Assembly (NCBI RefSeq): GCF_000741295.1
Contig: NZ_JGZG01000005.1
Location: 310,001 to 374,000 of the forward strand
Length of the DNA stretch: 64,000 nucleotides
Reading direction: 5' to 3'
DNA from: Bifidobacterium pseudolongum subsp. globosum
GTDB lineage: Bacteria; Actinomycetota; Actinomycetes; Actinomycetales; Bifidobacteriaceae
Shown: piece after piece, positions 9,223 through 18,444 of the stretch
Position numbering within the stretch: position 1 is the stretch's first letter
Layout: the number at the start of each line of letters is the position of its first letter
The notes under the pieces: model-generated
Seen by the model: only the letters and a program-made list of their open reading frames with translations
Databases searched by the model: none
Told to the model about the DNA's origin: nothing
Translations under genes and position numbers: made by a program

Positions 9223-9295
9223 GGGGCTATGGCGCAGCTGGTAGCGCATCTCCATGGCATGGAGAGGGTCAGGGGTTCGAATCCCCTTAGCTCCA
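9223..9295 (+). tRNA. tRNA-Ala (GGC), copy 1
   Basis: Acceptor GGGGCTA pairs with TAGCTCC (one G-T), discriminator A at 9295, no encoded CCA. The anticodon stem TCTCC/GGAGA closes the loop ATGGCAT, giving anticodon GGC. Identical to the second copy 34 bases downstream. Confidence 0.95.
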
Positions 9296-9329
9296 CGAAG
9301 CGGCTGGTGGTACACCGGTCGTCCCATTC

Positions 9330-9402
9330 GGGGCTATGGCGCAGCTGGTAGCGCATCTCCATGGCATGGAGAGGGTCAGGGGTTCGAATCCCCTTAGCTC
9401 CA
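9330..9402 (+). tRNA. tRNA-Ala (GGC), copy 2
   Basis: Same 73-base sequence and anticodon GGC as the copy at 9223. Presumably co-transcribed with it, since no terminator lies between them and one follows this copy. Confidence 0.95.
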
Positions 9403-9409
9403 CGACTTG

Positions 9410-9439
9410 AGGCCTTCGCATGATTGCGGAGGCCTTTTT
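9410..9439 (+). terminator. Rho-independent terminator after the tRNA-Ala pair
   Basis: GGCCTTCGCA (9411-9420) pairs with TGCGGAGGCC (9425-9434), one wobble, loop TGAT, followed by five T residues. Confidence 0.85.
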
Positions 9440-9535
9440 GCATAGATGTGGCACTATGTCCTTGAGAGCGTAAACAGCGCCGGCGGTGGCGCCGTTCGCG
9501 TACAGTGGGCACTACACCCCTGTGAAAGGATTCCC

Positions 9536-9940
9536 ATGGCAACACTTACCGAAGACATGAAGCAGTTCATCAACGACAACCTGGCGTTCGTCGCCACCGT
9601 CAGCGCCGATGGCGTGCCGGACCTCGGCCCCAAGATGTCGATGTTTGCGCTCGACGACAACCATCTGGCCTATCACGAGCGCACCGGCGGCCAGACCTAC
9701 CGCAATCTCGAAAACGGCAGCCCGCTCGTCGTGGCCTTCGTCAATTTCGAGCAGAAGAAGGGCTACCGCTTCCGCGGCGAGGTCGTGCTGCACACCGACG
9801 ACGCAATCTACGACGAGCAGGTCAAGCTCGCCGAACAGCGCGGCACGAAGAAGCCCGCCTGCGTGCCGGTCATGGAGATCGACCAGATCGAGGACCTGTC
9901 CGCCGGCGCCCATGCCGGCACCACGATCGCCAAGGACTGA
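9536..9940 (+). CDS. Pyridoxamine 5'-phosphate oxidase-like flavin split-barrel protein
   Basis: A 134-residue protein with the order of the FMN-binding split barrel: FVATVSADGVPDLGP near the N terminus, then SMFALDDNHLAYHERTGGQTYRNLEN, then GYRFRGEV. Related proteins are FMN- or F420-dependent oxidoreductases, or heme- or flavin-binding proteins; true PdxH is longer and has extra motifs not seen here. GAAAGGA five bases ahead fixes ATG 9536. It stands alone between the tRNA terminator and a GC hairpin. Fold assignment is good; the substrate is unknown. Confidence 0.8.
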   Translation: MATLTEDMKQFINDNLAFVATVSADGVPDLGPKMSMFALDDNHLAYHERTGGQTYRNLENGSPLVVAFVNFEQKKGYRFRGEVVLHTDDAIYDEQVKLAEQRGTKKPACVPVMEIDQIEDLSAGAHAGTTIAKD

Positions 9941-9960
9941 CCGCACCGGCAGGTTGGCGC

Positions 9961-9996
9961 ATGGGCCGGCCGGTCGTCTTCGACCGGCCGGCCCAT
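9961..9996 (+). terminator. Perfect 16-bp stem hairpin after the split-barrel gene
   Basis: ATGGGCCGGCCGGTCG (9961-9976) pairs perfectly with CGACCGGCCGGCCCAT (9981-9996) around TCTT. There is no T tract; the termination role is inferred from position 20 bases after a stop codon. Confidence 0.6.
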
Positions 9997-10068
9997 GCCT
10001 ATGTCATGGTGGCGCGGAGCCACCACTTCCATGCACGGTAACCACAGCAACAAGGAGCTGTACAACCC

Positions 10069-10905
10069 ATGATCGACGAAGTCATCTTCCTGCGCCATGG
10101 GCGCACTGGATTCAACCTCCAACGGCGATTGCAAGGGCAGATCGACATCCCGCTCGATATCGTCGGCCAATGGCAGGTGGACCAGAGCGCCCACAGCCTG
10201 GCGCAACGCTTCTACTGGGCCAAGGTGAGCAACATCGCCACCCACCCCGACCTGTTGCCGCACAGCGCCGACCCATCCGTGCGCCGCATGGATGTGGACG
10301 AATACCGCAAGGCCCCCGCTTCGGGGCGTACGATGCGTGTGGTCAGCTCCGACCTGTTCCGCGCCCAGCAGACGGCGCACGCGTTCGCCGACATCCTGGG
10401 CCTCGACGTGCACCTCGACGCACGCCTGCGCGAGCGCAGCTTCGGCCAGTGGGAAGGCATGACCCGCGAAGAGATTCGCGAACGCTTCCCCGAAGGGTTC
10501 CGTTCGTGGACCGCACACACCGGCGGCGAACTTGACTACGGCGTCGAAAGCCGCACCGACCTCGGGGCGCGCGGCGCCACGACGATCGCCGACTACGTGC
10601 GCACCCATGCCCAGGACCCCACGCCCACAACCCTGTTCGTCGTCTCCCACGGTTCATGGATCGCCGCCACCATCGGCACGCTGCTCGACATGGACATGGA
10701 CAACCTCAACACACTCGACGGCATCCGCAACGCGTTCTGGTCCACGATGGGCGTCAGCGCCGACGCGACAGGCACGCATTGGGTGCTCACCGAATTCAAC
10801 CAAGGCCCCGCCATCGCCGCAGCCGGCGACTGGGAAAACGGACCCGCGGCATTGCGCAACCCCGACATGGGGGTATGGAAGCCGGTCAAAGGCGCCAAAG
10901 CGTAA
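10069..10905 (+). CDS. Histidine phosphatase superfamily protein, second paralogue
   Basis: A 278-residue phosphoglycerate mutase-like protein with the RHG motif in FLRHGRTGFN, RLRERSFGQWEGM and a distal VVSHGSWIAA. It is 44 residues longer than the paralogue at 7478, mainly from an insert around residues 50-85 (between SLAQRFYW and RTMRVVSSDLFRAQQ). AAGGAG lies 12 bases ahead of the ATG. It appears to be a single-gene unit. All catalytic motifs are present; the substrate cannot be read from sequence. Confidence 0.85.
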   Translation: MIDEVIFLRHGRTGFNLQRRLQGQIDIPLDIVGQWQVDQSAHSLAQRFYWAKVSNIATHPDLLPHSADPSVRRMDVDEYRKAPASGRTMRVVSSDLFRAQQTAHAFADILGLDVHLDARLRERSFGQWEGMTREEIRERFPEGFRSWTAHTGGELDYGVESRTDLGARGATTIADYVRTHAQDPTPTTLFVVSHGSWIAATIGTLLDMDMDNLNTLDGIRNAFWSTMGVSADATGTHWVLTEFNQGPAIAAAGDWENGPAALRNPDMGVWKPVKGAKA

Positions 10906-11041
10906 CACGGGCGCCCCTGTCGCACCGTTGCGACTAAGCTGGGTGAGGTTTTTCGCGCGCGAACCGGCGCCATGCCGCCGTCCGTGACGCACACGCCCGT
11001 CATGCACCGCACGGCGTCGACCGAGAGGCAGGTGAAATCCC

Positions 11042-11992
11042 ATGTTACGCATGTTCAGCACGGTAAACGGCCAGATCGAACAGATCGACAAACCCGAAAG
11101 CGGATCGTGGCTCGCACTGTCCGACCCCACTGACGTGGAACTCACGACCGTCTCACAGGAGACCGGCGTCGACCTCGCCGACCTGCGTGCCCCGCTCGAC
11201 GACGAGGAACGCTCGCGCGTCGACGTTGAAGACGACTACACGATGATCATCGTCGACATCCCCACCGTGGGTGAGCGCGCCGGCCGCAACTGGTATGAGA
11301 CGATCCCATTGTCGATCATCGTCACCAAAACACTCATCATCACCGTCTGCATGCAGGATACCCCCGTGCTCCATCCGTTCATGGAGGGCACCATCCGCGG
11401 ATTCAACACGTTCATGCGCTCGCGGTTCATCCTGCAGATCCTCTACCGCAACGCCACCATGTACCTGCGCTACCTGCGCATCATCGACGGCGAGACCGAC
11501 AAGCTCGAACTGCACCTGCGCCATTCGATGCAGAACCGCGAGATCCTCATGCTGCTCGAACTGAGCAAGACGCTCGTCTATTTCAACACATCGCTCAAGT
11601 CCAACGAAATCGTGATGGAGAAACTCACCACGCTGTCGCGCATCAAGCAATACCCCGAGGACGAGGACCTGCTCGACGACGTCATCACCGAAAACAAGCA
11701 GGCCATCGAAATGGCCAACATCTACAGTGGCGTCCTCGCGAACATGACCGACGCGTTCTCGTCGGTCGTGTCGAACAACCTGAGCAACGTGATGCGTATC
11801 TTCACGATCATCTCGATCACGCTGTCCATCCCCACACTCATCTTCTCGATGTATGGCATGAACTTCCAACAGGGGATGCTCGGCATGCCATTCACCGATT
11901 CACGATGGGGGTTCCTCGTCATCATCGTGTTGGCCATCGCGCTGTCGCTGGCCGTACTGTGGTTCCTGACCCGTTCTCGACTATTCAAGTGA
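11042..11992 (+). CDS. corA: CorA-family divalent cation transporter
   Basis: A 316-residue protein with a long cytoplasmic N-terminal domain and two C-terminal membrane helices (about 255-275 and 290-310). The first helix ends in YGMNF, the family's selectivity signature. Members form pentameric Mg2+ (or Co2+/Zn2+) channels in the inner membrane. The gene is followed four bases later by the solute-binding lipoprotein, perhaps on the same transcript. A variant specificity cannot be excluded, since only the GMN core is diagnostic. Confidence 0.9.
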   Translation: MLRMFSTVNGQIEQIDKPESGSWLALSDPTDVELTTVSQETGVDLADLRAPLDDEERSRVDVEDDYTMIIVDIPTVGERAGRNWYETIPLSIIVTKTLIITVCMQDTPVLHPFMEGTIRGFNTFMRSRFILQILYRNATMYLRYLRIIDGETDKLELHLRHSMQNREILMLLELSKTLVYFNTSLKSNEIVMEKLTTLSRIKQYPEDEDLLDDVITENKQAIEMANIYSGVLANMTDAFSSVVSNNLSNVMRIFTIISITLSIPTLIFSMYGMNFQQGMLGMPFTDSRWGFLVIIVLAIALSLAVLWFLTRSRLFK

Positions 11993-11999
11993 GGCCATG

Positions 12000-12848
12000 A
12001 TGAGCACACGACACACCATCGGCGCGGCCCTGTGCACGCTGGCGCTCGCCGGCGTGGCGGGCTGCGGCACATCCATCGAGGTGAGCGTGCCCGGTCAGGC
12101 CGACGGCCCTGTGCTGTCGATCGGTGTGGCCCTCGACGAACCGGGCATGAGCTGGTACCACAACGGTGCCTATTCGGGCTTCAGCGTGCAGGTGGCGCAG
12201 TATGTGGCCAAGGTGCTCGGCTATGCCAACAAGCAGATCGTGTTCCGCAACGTGCCGCTCGACGAGCGCGCGCAACGGCTCGCCGACGGCACTGTGGACC
12301 TCGTCGTGGGCTCATACGGCGGCCAGGAAGCCGACGGCACGCAGATCGACTATGCCGGCCCGTACCTCAACACGTCACAAGGCCTGCTGGTGCGCGACCA
12401 CGATGACAGCGAGCGCGAGGTCGCCGGTGCCGGCGACCTCGCGGGGCGCACCGCGTGCATCGTGCAGGGCAGCGATTCCGGACAGGCATTGCGCGCGCAG
12501 GTGGGCTCGGTCAGCGTCGAGGAACGCGACACCTACCAGCAGTGCGTCTCATCGTTGCTCGCAGGCCAATCCGACGCGGTGGTCGGCCCCGAACCGATCC
12601 TGTACGGATTGCGCGACCAAGGCGGCAGCGCTTACCTCGCTGTGCTCGGCGACTCGTACGGCAGCGCGCGGTTCGGCGTGGGCGTGCGCTCGGGCCAACC
12701 AAAGCTGGTCGCGCAGATCGATGCGGCATTGCGTCAGATGGTCGCGGACGGCTCGTGGCGGCAGGCGGCCGACGGCCTGCAATCGAGCGTGGGGTACCGC
12801 GTGGACACGGGCTCCAACCCTCCCCGGCTCGTCGAAGCCAAGCAATGA
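12000..12848 (+). CDS. Family 3 (polar amino acid-type) solute-binding lipoprotein
   Basis: A 282-residue secreted lipoprotein with a short positive N terminus, a hydrophobic stretch and lipobox VAGC (C22). The mature part has the ABC-amino-acid binding fold: LSIGVALDEPGMSWY, then GFSVQVAQYVAKVLGY, DGTVDLVVGSY and QGSDSGQALRAQVG. GAGG five bases ahead of ATG 12000 favours it over ATG 11997. No permease or ATPase is adjacent; the gene sits between corA and leuS. Ligand unknown; glutamate or a similar amino acid is a guess by family. Confidence 0.85.
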   Translation: MSTRHTIGAALCTLALAGVAGCGTSIEVSVPGQADGPVLSIGVALDEPGMSWYHNGAYSGFSVQVAQYVAKVLGYANKQIVFRNVPLDERAQRLADGTVDLVVGSYGGQEADGTQIDYAGPYLNTSQGLLVRDHDDSEREVAGAGDLAGRTACIVQGSDSGQALRAQVGSVSVEERDTYQQCVSSLLAGQSDAVVGPEPILYGLRDQGGSAYLAVLGDSYGSARFGVGVRSGQPKLVAQIDAALRQMVADGSWRQAADGLQSSVGYRVDTGSNPPRLVEAKQ

Positions 12849-12873
12849 CGCACGCCGTGTCCAGTTACATGGT

Positions 12874-12879
12874 GATAAT
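12874..12879 (+). promoter_or_regulatory. Candidate -10 box of leuS, leaderless geometry
   Basis: GATAAT at 12874-12879 ends 8 bases before ATG 12888, so the message would start at or near the start codon. No Shine-Dalgarno is visible ahead of the ATG, in keeping with this. Confidence 0.45.
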
Positions 12880-12887
12880 CGTTGCCT

Positions 12888-15860
12888 ATGAGTGACAACC
12901 AGTCGGGCGCGCACAGCCCAGTCAATGAGCCGGAAACCGCACGGTTCCGCTATAACGCCGCCATGGCGCAGCAGATTGAAGAGAAATGGCAGGACACCTG
13001 GGAGGGCCAGGGCACGTTCTGGGCCGCGAATGTCAGCGGCAGCCTCACCGACGGCGAGGGCCGCCATGCGGACGGACGCACGTCGTTCTTCGCGATGGAC
13101 ATGTTCCCGTACCCGTCGGGCAAAGGCTTGCACGTGGGGCATCCGCTCGGCTATCTGGCCACCGATGTGGTGAGCCGCTACCACCGCATGAAGGGTGAGA
13201 ACGTGCTGCATGCGATGGGCTATGACGCGTTCGGCCTGCCCGCCGAGCAGTTCGCCGTGCAGACCGGCCAGCATCCGCGCGTCACGACCGAACAGAACAT
13301 CGCCAACATGCGCCGCCAGTTGCGCCGCATGGGCCTGAGCTTCGACGACCGCCGTTCGTTCGCCACGATCGAACCGGGGTATGTGCGCTGGACGCAGTGG
13401 ATCTTCTCGCGCATCTTCGACTCGTGGTACGACCCGGACAAACGCAATCCGAGCGGTTCGATGGGGTGCGCCCGGCCGATCGGCGAACTCGTGGAGCAGT
13501 TCCGTTCGGGCGAACGCCCGATCGACGGCCATGAGGGCCAGGCGTGGGACGCGCTCAGTGAGGCCGAGCGTTCGGACGTGCTCAACGAATACCGCCTCGC
13601 CTACATCTCCAAGTCGCCGGTCAACTGGTGCCCCGGTCTGGGCACGGTGCTCGCCAACGAGGAGGTCACGGCCGAAGGCCGTTCCGAACGTGGCAATTTC
13701 CCGGTGTTCCAGCGCGAGCTGCGGCAATGGTCGATGCGCATCACCGCATACGGCCACCGTCTGATCGAGGACCTCAACGCAATCGACTGGCCGGAGAAGG
13801 TCAAGCTCATGCAGCGCAACTGGATCGGCGAATCGCACGGCGCGTCGGTGGACTTCACGGTGGCCACGCCGCAGGGCGAGCGCACGATGGAGATCTACAC
13901 GACGCGCCCCGACACGCTGTTCGGCACGACGTTCTGCGTCGTGTCCCCGGAACACCCGCTGCTCGCCGATGTGCCGGAGCAGTGGCCCGATGGCACACCT
14001 GAAGCATGGACGGGCGGCTATGGTTCGCCGCGCGAGGCCGTCGCCGACTACCGTGCGGCCGCGGCCGCCAAGACGGCGAAGGACCGTGTGGACGACGCCG
14101 GTGAGAAGACGGGCCTGTTCACCGGCCTGTATGCCACCAATCCGATCACGGGCGTGCAGCTGCCGGTGTTCACCGCGGACTATGTGCTGATGGATTACGG
14201 CACCGGCGCGATCATGGCGGTGCCGGGCGGCGACCAGCGTGATTATGATTTCGCCGTCAAGTTCGGCCTGCCGGTCATCTACACCGTGCAGCCGCTGCCG
14301 GACAGCGGCGAGACACTGTCCGACTATGAGGGCAAGGCGCCGTTCGTCTCGCATGACGGCGTGGTGATCAACTCGTCGGTGGACGCCACATGGAAGCGTG
14401 GCGACGCGTTGAGCATCGACGGCATGCGTGTGGATGACGCGGTGCGTGCGGTCACCGCGTGGCTTGAAGAGGCTCAGGTGGGCCACGGCACCACGAGCTA
14501 CCGTCTGCGTGACTGGCTGTTCAGCCGCCAACGCTACTGGGGCGAACCGTTCCCGGTAGTATATGACGATGAGGGTGTGCCGCATCTGGTGCCTGACAGC
14601 ATGCTGCCGATCAACCTGCCCGACGTGCCCGATTACAGCCCCAAGACCTTCGACCCCGACGATGCGCAGTCGAACCCGGAGGCGCCGTTGAGTCGCAACG
14701 CGGAATGGGTGGATGTGACGCTTGACCTGGGCGACGGTCCGAAGACCTACCACCGTGACACGAACACGATGCCGAACTGGGCCGGTTCGTGCTGGTATTA
14801 CATGCGCTATCTCGACCCGCATGACGAGCGGCACATGGTGGAACGCGACGAATACGATTACTGGATGGGCCCCAAGCACAATGCCACGGCCGGTGAGGCC
14901 GGCGGTGTGGACCTGTATATCGGCGGCGTGGAGCATGCCGTGCTGCACCTGCTGTATTCGCGCTTCTGGCACAAGGTGCTGTTCGACCTCGGGTATGTGG
15001 ATTCGTTCGAACCGTTCCACAAGCTGTTCAACCAAGGCATGATCCAGGCGTATGCGTACACCGACGACCGCGGCCAATATGTGCCGGCCGACGAGGTGGA
15101 GGAAGGGGAGCCGGACGCGTCCGGCGAACCGACGTTCACGTGGCGTGGCCAGCGGGTCAACCGTGAGTTCGGCAAGATGGGCAAGAGCCTGAAGAACATC
15201 GTGACGCCGGATTACATGTACGACCATTATGGCGCCGACACGTTCCGCCTCTATGAGATGAGCATGGGCCCGCTCGACGAGTCACGCCCGTGGAACACGC
15301 GCAACGTGGTGGGCGGTATGCGGTTCCTGCAGCGCCTGTGGCGCAATGTGGTCGACGAGCACACCGGCCAGACAGTGGTGAGCGACGAGGCGTTGGATGC
15401 GAAGACCCTCAAGCTGCTCAACAACACGATCGCCGACGTGACGGCTGAGATGGAGGGGATGCGCCCCAATACGGCCATCGCCAAGCTCATCGTGCTCAAC
15501 AACCACCTGACCGGCATGGAGCGTGCGCCCCGCGCCGCCGTGGAGCCGCTTGTGCTCATGCTCGCCCCGATCGCCCCGCACATCGCGGAGGAACTGTGGA
15601 GCCGGCTTGGCCATGACACGTCCCTCGCGCATCATCCGTGGCCGCAGGCCGATGAGCGCTATGTGGGCCAAGACAGTGTGACCGCCGTGGTGCAGATCAA
15701 GGGCAAGGTGCGCGCCAAGCTCGAGGTGAGCCCGGACATCGACCCTGATGAGCTCGAACGCATGGCATTGGAAGCGGTTGCCTCGCGTCTGGGAGGTGTG
15801 CCGCCGCGCAAGGTGATCGTGAAGGCCCCCAAGATCGTGTCGATCGTGCCAGGGCAGTGA
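12888..15860 (+). CDS. leuS: Leucyl-tRNA synthetase
   Basis: Charges tRNA-Leu. The class I signature HVGH is at residues 82-85 ([16 protein letters not shown]) and the KMSKS loop appears as KMGKS at 763-767, the serine replaced by glycine. An editing (CP1) domain with [12 protein letters not shown] lies between. At 990 residues it is longer than the E. coli enzyme (860), as in actinobacteria, with extra sequence around the CP1 region. ATG 12888 is chosen over an in-frame TTG two codons upstream because of the -10 box position. Single-gene unit, followed by a hairpin. Confidence 0.97.
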   Translation: MSDNQSGAHSPVNEPETARFRYNAAMAQQIEEKWQDTWEGQGTFWAANVSGSLTDGEGRHADGRTSFFAMDMFPYPSGKGLHVGHPLGYLATDVVSRYHRMKGENVLHAMGYDAFGLPAEQFAVQTGQHPRVTTEQNIANMRRQLRRMGLSFDDRRSFATIEPGYVRWTQWIFSRIFDSWYDPDKRNPSGSMGCARPIGELVEQFRSGERPIDGHEGQAWDALSEAERSDVLNEYRLAYISKSPVNWCPGLGTVLANEEVTAEGRSERGNFPVFQRELRQWSMRITAYGHRLIEDLNAIDWPEKVKLMQRNWIGESHGASVDFTVATPQGERTMEIYTTRPDTLFGTTFCVVSPEHPLLADVPEQWPDGTPEAWTGGYGSPREAVADYRAAAAAKTAKDRVDDAGEKTGLFTGLYATNPITGVQLPVFTADYVLMDYGTGAIMAVPGGDQRDYDFAVKFGLPVIYTVQPLPDSGETLSDYEGKAPFVSHDGVVINSSVDATWKRGDALSIDGMRVDDAVRAVTAWLEEAQVGHGTTSYRLRDWLFSRQRYWGEPFPVVYDDEGVPHLVPDSMLPINLPDVPDYSPKTFDPDDAQSNPEAPLSRNAEWVDVTLDLGDGPKTYHRDTNTMPNWAGSCWYYMRYLDPHDERHMVERDEYDYWMGPKHNATAGEAGGVDLYIGGVEHAVLHLLYSRFWHKVLFDLGYVDSFEPFHKLFNQGMIQAYAYTDDRGQYVPADEVEEGEPDASGEPTFTWRGQRVNREFGKMGKSLKNIVTPDYMYDHYGADTFRLYEMSMGPLDESRPWNTRNVVGGMRFLQRLWRNVVDEHTGQTVVSDEALDAKTLKLLNNTIADVTAEMEGMRPNTAIAKLIVLNNHLTGMERAPRAAVEPLVLMLAPIAPHIAEELWSRLGHDTSLAHHPWPQADERYVGQDSVTAVVQIKGKVRAKLEVSPDIDPDELERMALEAVASRLGGVPPRKVIVKAPKIVSIVPGQ

Positions 15861-15884
15861 TCGCCTGCGGCGAATGTTCGCTCC

Positions 15885-15926
15885 GGGCCGGTGTGGATGG
15901 GCGGGTCGTCCGACCACACCGGCCCG
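15885..15926 (+). terminator. Hairpin downstream of leuS
   Basis: CGGGCCGGTGTGG (15885-15897) pairs perfectly with CCACACCGGCCCG (15914-15926) around a 16-base loop. No T tract. It lies 24 bases after the leuS stop and is presumed to be its terminator. Confidence 0.65.
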
Positions 15927-15934
15927 TCGTATTG

Positions 15935-15981
15935 GACAGGTGCCCATGGACCCACGCACAGTGAATCCATGGGCACCTGTC
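15935..15981 (+). promoter_or_regulatory. 16-bp stem hairpin enclosing the likely comEA start codon
   Basis: GACAGGTGCCCATGGA (15935-15950) is perfectly complementary to TCCATGGGCACCTGTC (15966-15981), loop 15951-15965. The second arm contains ATG 15969, the best in-frame comEA start. In RNA the stem would bury that start codon; as DNA it could be an operator palindrome or a second terminator. The role is not decided by sequence alone. Confidence 0.45.
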
Positions 15982-16742
15982 ATATCGCATCATCGAAACC
16001 GTCCCGTGGCGGCCGGTTAGCTTCCACGCGCCTCGACACCCGCGAGCGCGAACGGCCGGCGTGGATGGACGTGCCCTTGCCGCCACGGCCGAGCGGCTGT
16101 GCACAGCCGCATGGTCGGCCGCACGGGGATGGCGGCGCCATGCCGCCGCAGGACAGTCCGCCGCCCACCGCGCCATCGCCTGATGAGGACACCCAGCAGA
16201 CGGCCGCCGCGTGCACATTGCGCGCATTGGCCGCCGTGCGCCCCCAAGAGGCGGCCGAACAGGAGGCGGAACGTGACCGGCCGCGGGTGAGTGTCGAACC
16301 AGTGCATGCGCTCATCATCATCGGCGTGCTCGTCATCGCCCTCGCCACCTCATTGACACTGCTCATCCAACAGTCGATGAACCTCGCCCACGAGCAGACC
16401 GGCACCCCGGCGGCCAGCGCGGCAACGGGCGCACCTGCCGCCCAGGCGCCGCAATCCGCCCCAGCCGCGTCCGAACCCGCTAGAGCCTCGCCGGACGCCC
16501 CGGCTGAATCCACCGTGGCCGAGTCCACCACGACCGCACCCACGTTCACGCCGGTCGACCTCAACACCGCCAGCCTGGCGCAGCTCGAAAGCATCAAAGG
16601 CATCGGCCCGGTCACCGCCGCCAACATCATCGCATACCGCGCCAGCGCAGGCCGGTTCACGAGCGTCGACGAATTGCTCAACGTACAGGGCATCGGCGCG
16701 AAAACCCTCGAGAAGATCCGGCCCTACGTGGGGGTGCGGTAA
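15969..16742 (+). CDS. comEA: ComEA-like DNA-binding protein with helix-hairpin-helix domain
   Basis: In competence systems ComEA is the membrane-tethered receptor that binds incoming double-stranded DNA outside the membrane. This protein has an N-terminal cytoplasmic part, one membrane helix near residues 112-135, a linker rich in A, P, S and T, and a C-terminal tandem helix-hairpin-helix domain (about 196-257) starting VDLNTASLAQLESIKGIGP. The start is uncertain: ATG 15969 (257 residues) lies in a hairpin arm, and ATG 16065 is an alternative. It is followed one base later by comEC. Whether the organism is transformable is not known. Confidence 0.85.
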   Translation: MGTCHIASSKPSRGGRLASTRLDTRERERPAWMDVPLPPRPSGCAQPHGRPHGDGGAMPPQDSPPPTAPSPDEDTQQTAAACTLRALAAVRPQEAAEQEAERDRPRVSVEPVHALIIIGVLVIALATSLTLLIQQSMNLAHEQTGTPAASAATGAPAAQAPQSAPAASEPARASPDAPAESTVAESTTTAPTFTPVDLNTASLAQLESIKGIGPVTAANIIAYRASAGRFTSVDELLNVQGIGAKTLEKIRPYVGVR

Positions 16743-16743
16743 G

Positions 16744-18438
16744 ATGCGCGCACCATGGACGGACCGGGAACACGGCGGCCGTGACATGCGTCTGCTGCCG
16801 GCGGCCGCAGGCATGTGGACGGCCGCGCTCGCCGCCGCACCGCTCATGCAGCCCCACAACACGCGCACCCTGATCACGGTGGCGGCCGTCCTCGTGTGCT
16901 CGGTGGGTGGCATGGCGCTCGCGGCATGGATGGCGCATGTGACCCGCAACCATGCCGCCTTCGCACGCCGCGCCGCGACCGTCCTGATGCTCGCACTCGC
17001 AGGCCTGCTGCTCGGCGCCATGGCCGCTGTGACCCACACGGCCATGCGCGCCGCCGACCCGGTGTATGCGGCGAGCGCACAGGGAGTGGCCCTGGGCATC
17101 TACCGTGTGCGCACCACCGCACCCGCCCTGCGCGCCAATGACCGCGAGGCCGATTGTGCCGTCGACGTGACGGTCGAACAAGCGGTGTTGGACGGCGTGC
17201 AACAGTCCGCGCACGCATCAGCGACACTGCAGGCGAGCGGGCGCGTGTGCGCCATGATCGAACAAGGCGCGCGCTACACCGTGCGTGGCGCCGCACGGCG
17301 CGCCGCCTGGGACACGACCCGCATCATCCTCACCGCGCACACGGCCACCTTACATGGGGCGGCGCCCCCATGGTGGCATGGCGTCGAAACACTCCGCGCA
17401 CGTTTCTTCGCCGTCACCGCCCGCTTGGACGACCAGGGCCGTGTGCTCGTGCCTGGCGTCACCCTCGGCCTGCTCGGACAGGACATCCCCACCGGCGCCA
17501 GCGTCGACGAGACCTACACACGCCAACTGGAAGAGCGTTGCAAGCAAGCGGGCATCATGCACGTCATGGCCGTGTCGGGCGGCCACTACGCGCTCATCGC
17601 ACGCCTGTGCACCATCATCGGCGCCTTGGCGCGCCTGCCGCGTGGGGTGCTCGCCATGCTACGCCTCGCCACCGCCGGAATATTGACAATGCTGCTCGTG
17701 CCCGGGCAGTCGGTCACGCGCGCACTGGCCATGAGCGTGTTCGCCGTCGGCTATGCACTGTGCAAACGCCCGTGCCAGACGATGCACGCGCTGTGCTGGA
17801 CCACCATGTTCGCGTTGTTGACCGACCCCACGCGCGCCGCGAACTTCGGCTTCGCCCTGTCATGCTCCGCTGTGTGCGGCATTGCCATGATGATGCCACG
17901 CATCCAGGCATGGTGTGCACGGTGGATGCCACGTGGCGCCGCGCAGGCGCTCGCAATGACGGTGAGCGCGCAGGTGTTCACCCTGCCGGTACAGATCCTC
18001 ATCAGCCCGCAGGTGCCCCTCTGGTCCATCCCGGCGAACCTCATGGTGGCGCCGTTCACCGATCTGGCCACCATCACCGGTCTGCTCGCCTGCCTCTGCG
18101 CCACAGTGTGCCCGCCAGTCGCCCCCATGTTCGCCACGGTCGCCTCATGGTGCACACGTCCAATCGCTGTGGCGGCCGGCCTGTTCGGCACGGCGGACGA
18201 TGGATGCATCCCGTGGGCGCAAGGGGCCCCGGGTATGCTGCTCATGCTCGGCGCGCTCACCGTCGGCACTGCCCTGCTCATCGCACTGCACCACCTGCAC
18301 GCCATCATCCTCCTGGTCCGCCGCCGGGGCCGGCGCGGGAGGCTGCACGCCATGCATCCAGTGGACGCTGCACGCCGGTGGTGGCGGCAGACGGCCACCA
18401 TGCTCATGGACATACCATGGAGCCACAGCAAGGAGTGA
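16744..18438 (+). CDS. comEC: ComEC/Rec2-type DNA-uptake channel, competence domain only
   Basis: A 564-residue polytopic membrane protein. It has two or three N-terminal helices, an exported soluble region with paired cysteines (residues about 135-200) and then the competence domain with HVMAVSGGHYALIARL, the counterpart of the ComEC VSGLH motif. It stops after the last membrane helices: the C-terminal metallo-beta-lactamase domain of long ComEC proteins is absent. It begins one base after the comEA stop and is followed by holA, the usual actinobacterial comEA-comEC-holA order. It would pass single-stranded DNA across the membrane. Confidence 0.88.
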   Translation: MRAPWTDREHGGRDMRLLPAAAGMWTAALAAAPLMQPHNTRTLITVAAVLVCSVGGMALAAWMAHVTRNHAAFARRAATVLMLALAGLLLGAMAAVTHTAMRAADPVYAASAQGVALGIYRVRTTAPALRANDREADCAVDVTVEQAVLDGVQQSAHASATLQASGRVCAMIEQGARYTVRGAARRAAWDTTRIILTAHTATLHGAAPPWWHGVETLRARFFAVTARLDDQGRVLVPGVTLGLLGQDIPTGASVDETYTRQLEERCKQAGIMHVMAVSGGHYALIARLCTIIGALARLPRGVLAMLRLATAGILTMLLVPGQSVTRALAMSVFAVGYALCKRPCQTMHALCWTTMFALLTDPTRAANFGFALSCSAVCGIAMMMPRIQAWCARWMPRGAAQALAMTVSAQVFTLPVQILISPQVPLWSIPANLMVAPFTDLATITGLLACLCATVCPPVAPMFATVASWCTRPIAVAAGLFGTADDGCIPWAQGAPGMLLMLGALTVGTALLIALHHLHAIILLVRRRGRRGRLHAMHPVDAARRWWRQTATMLMDIPWSHSKE

Positions 18439-18444
18439 ACACGC

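Noticed and set aside
12549-15227. 892-residue open frame on the minus strand
   Set aside because: Antisense shadow of leuS; no ribosome-binding site, no family motif, unusual residue content (R, H, V and A). Long shadow frames are common in this GC range.
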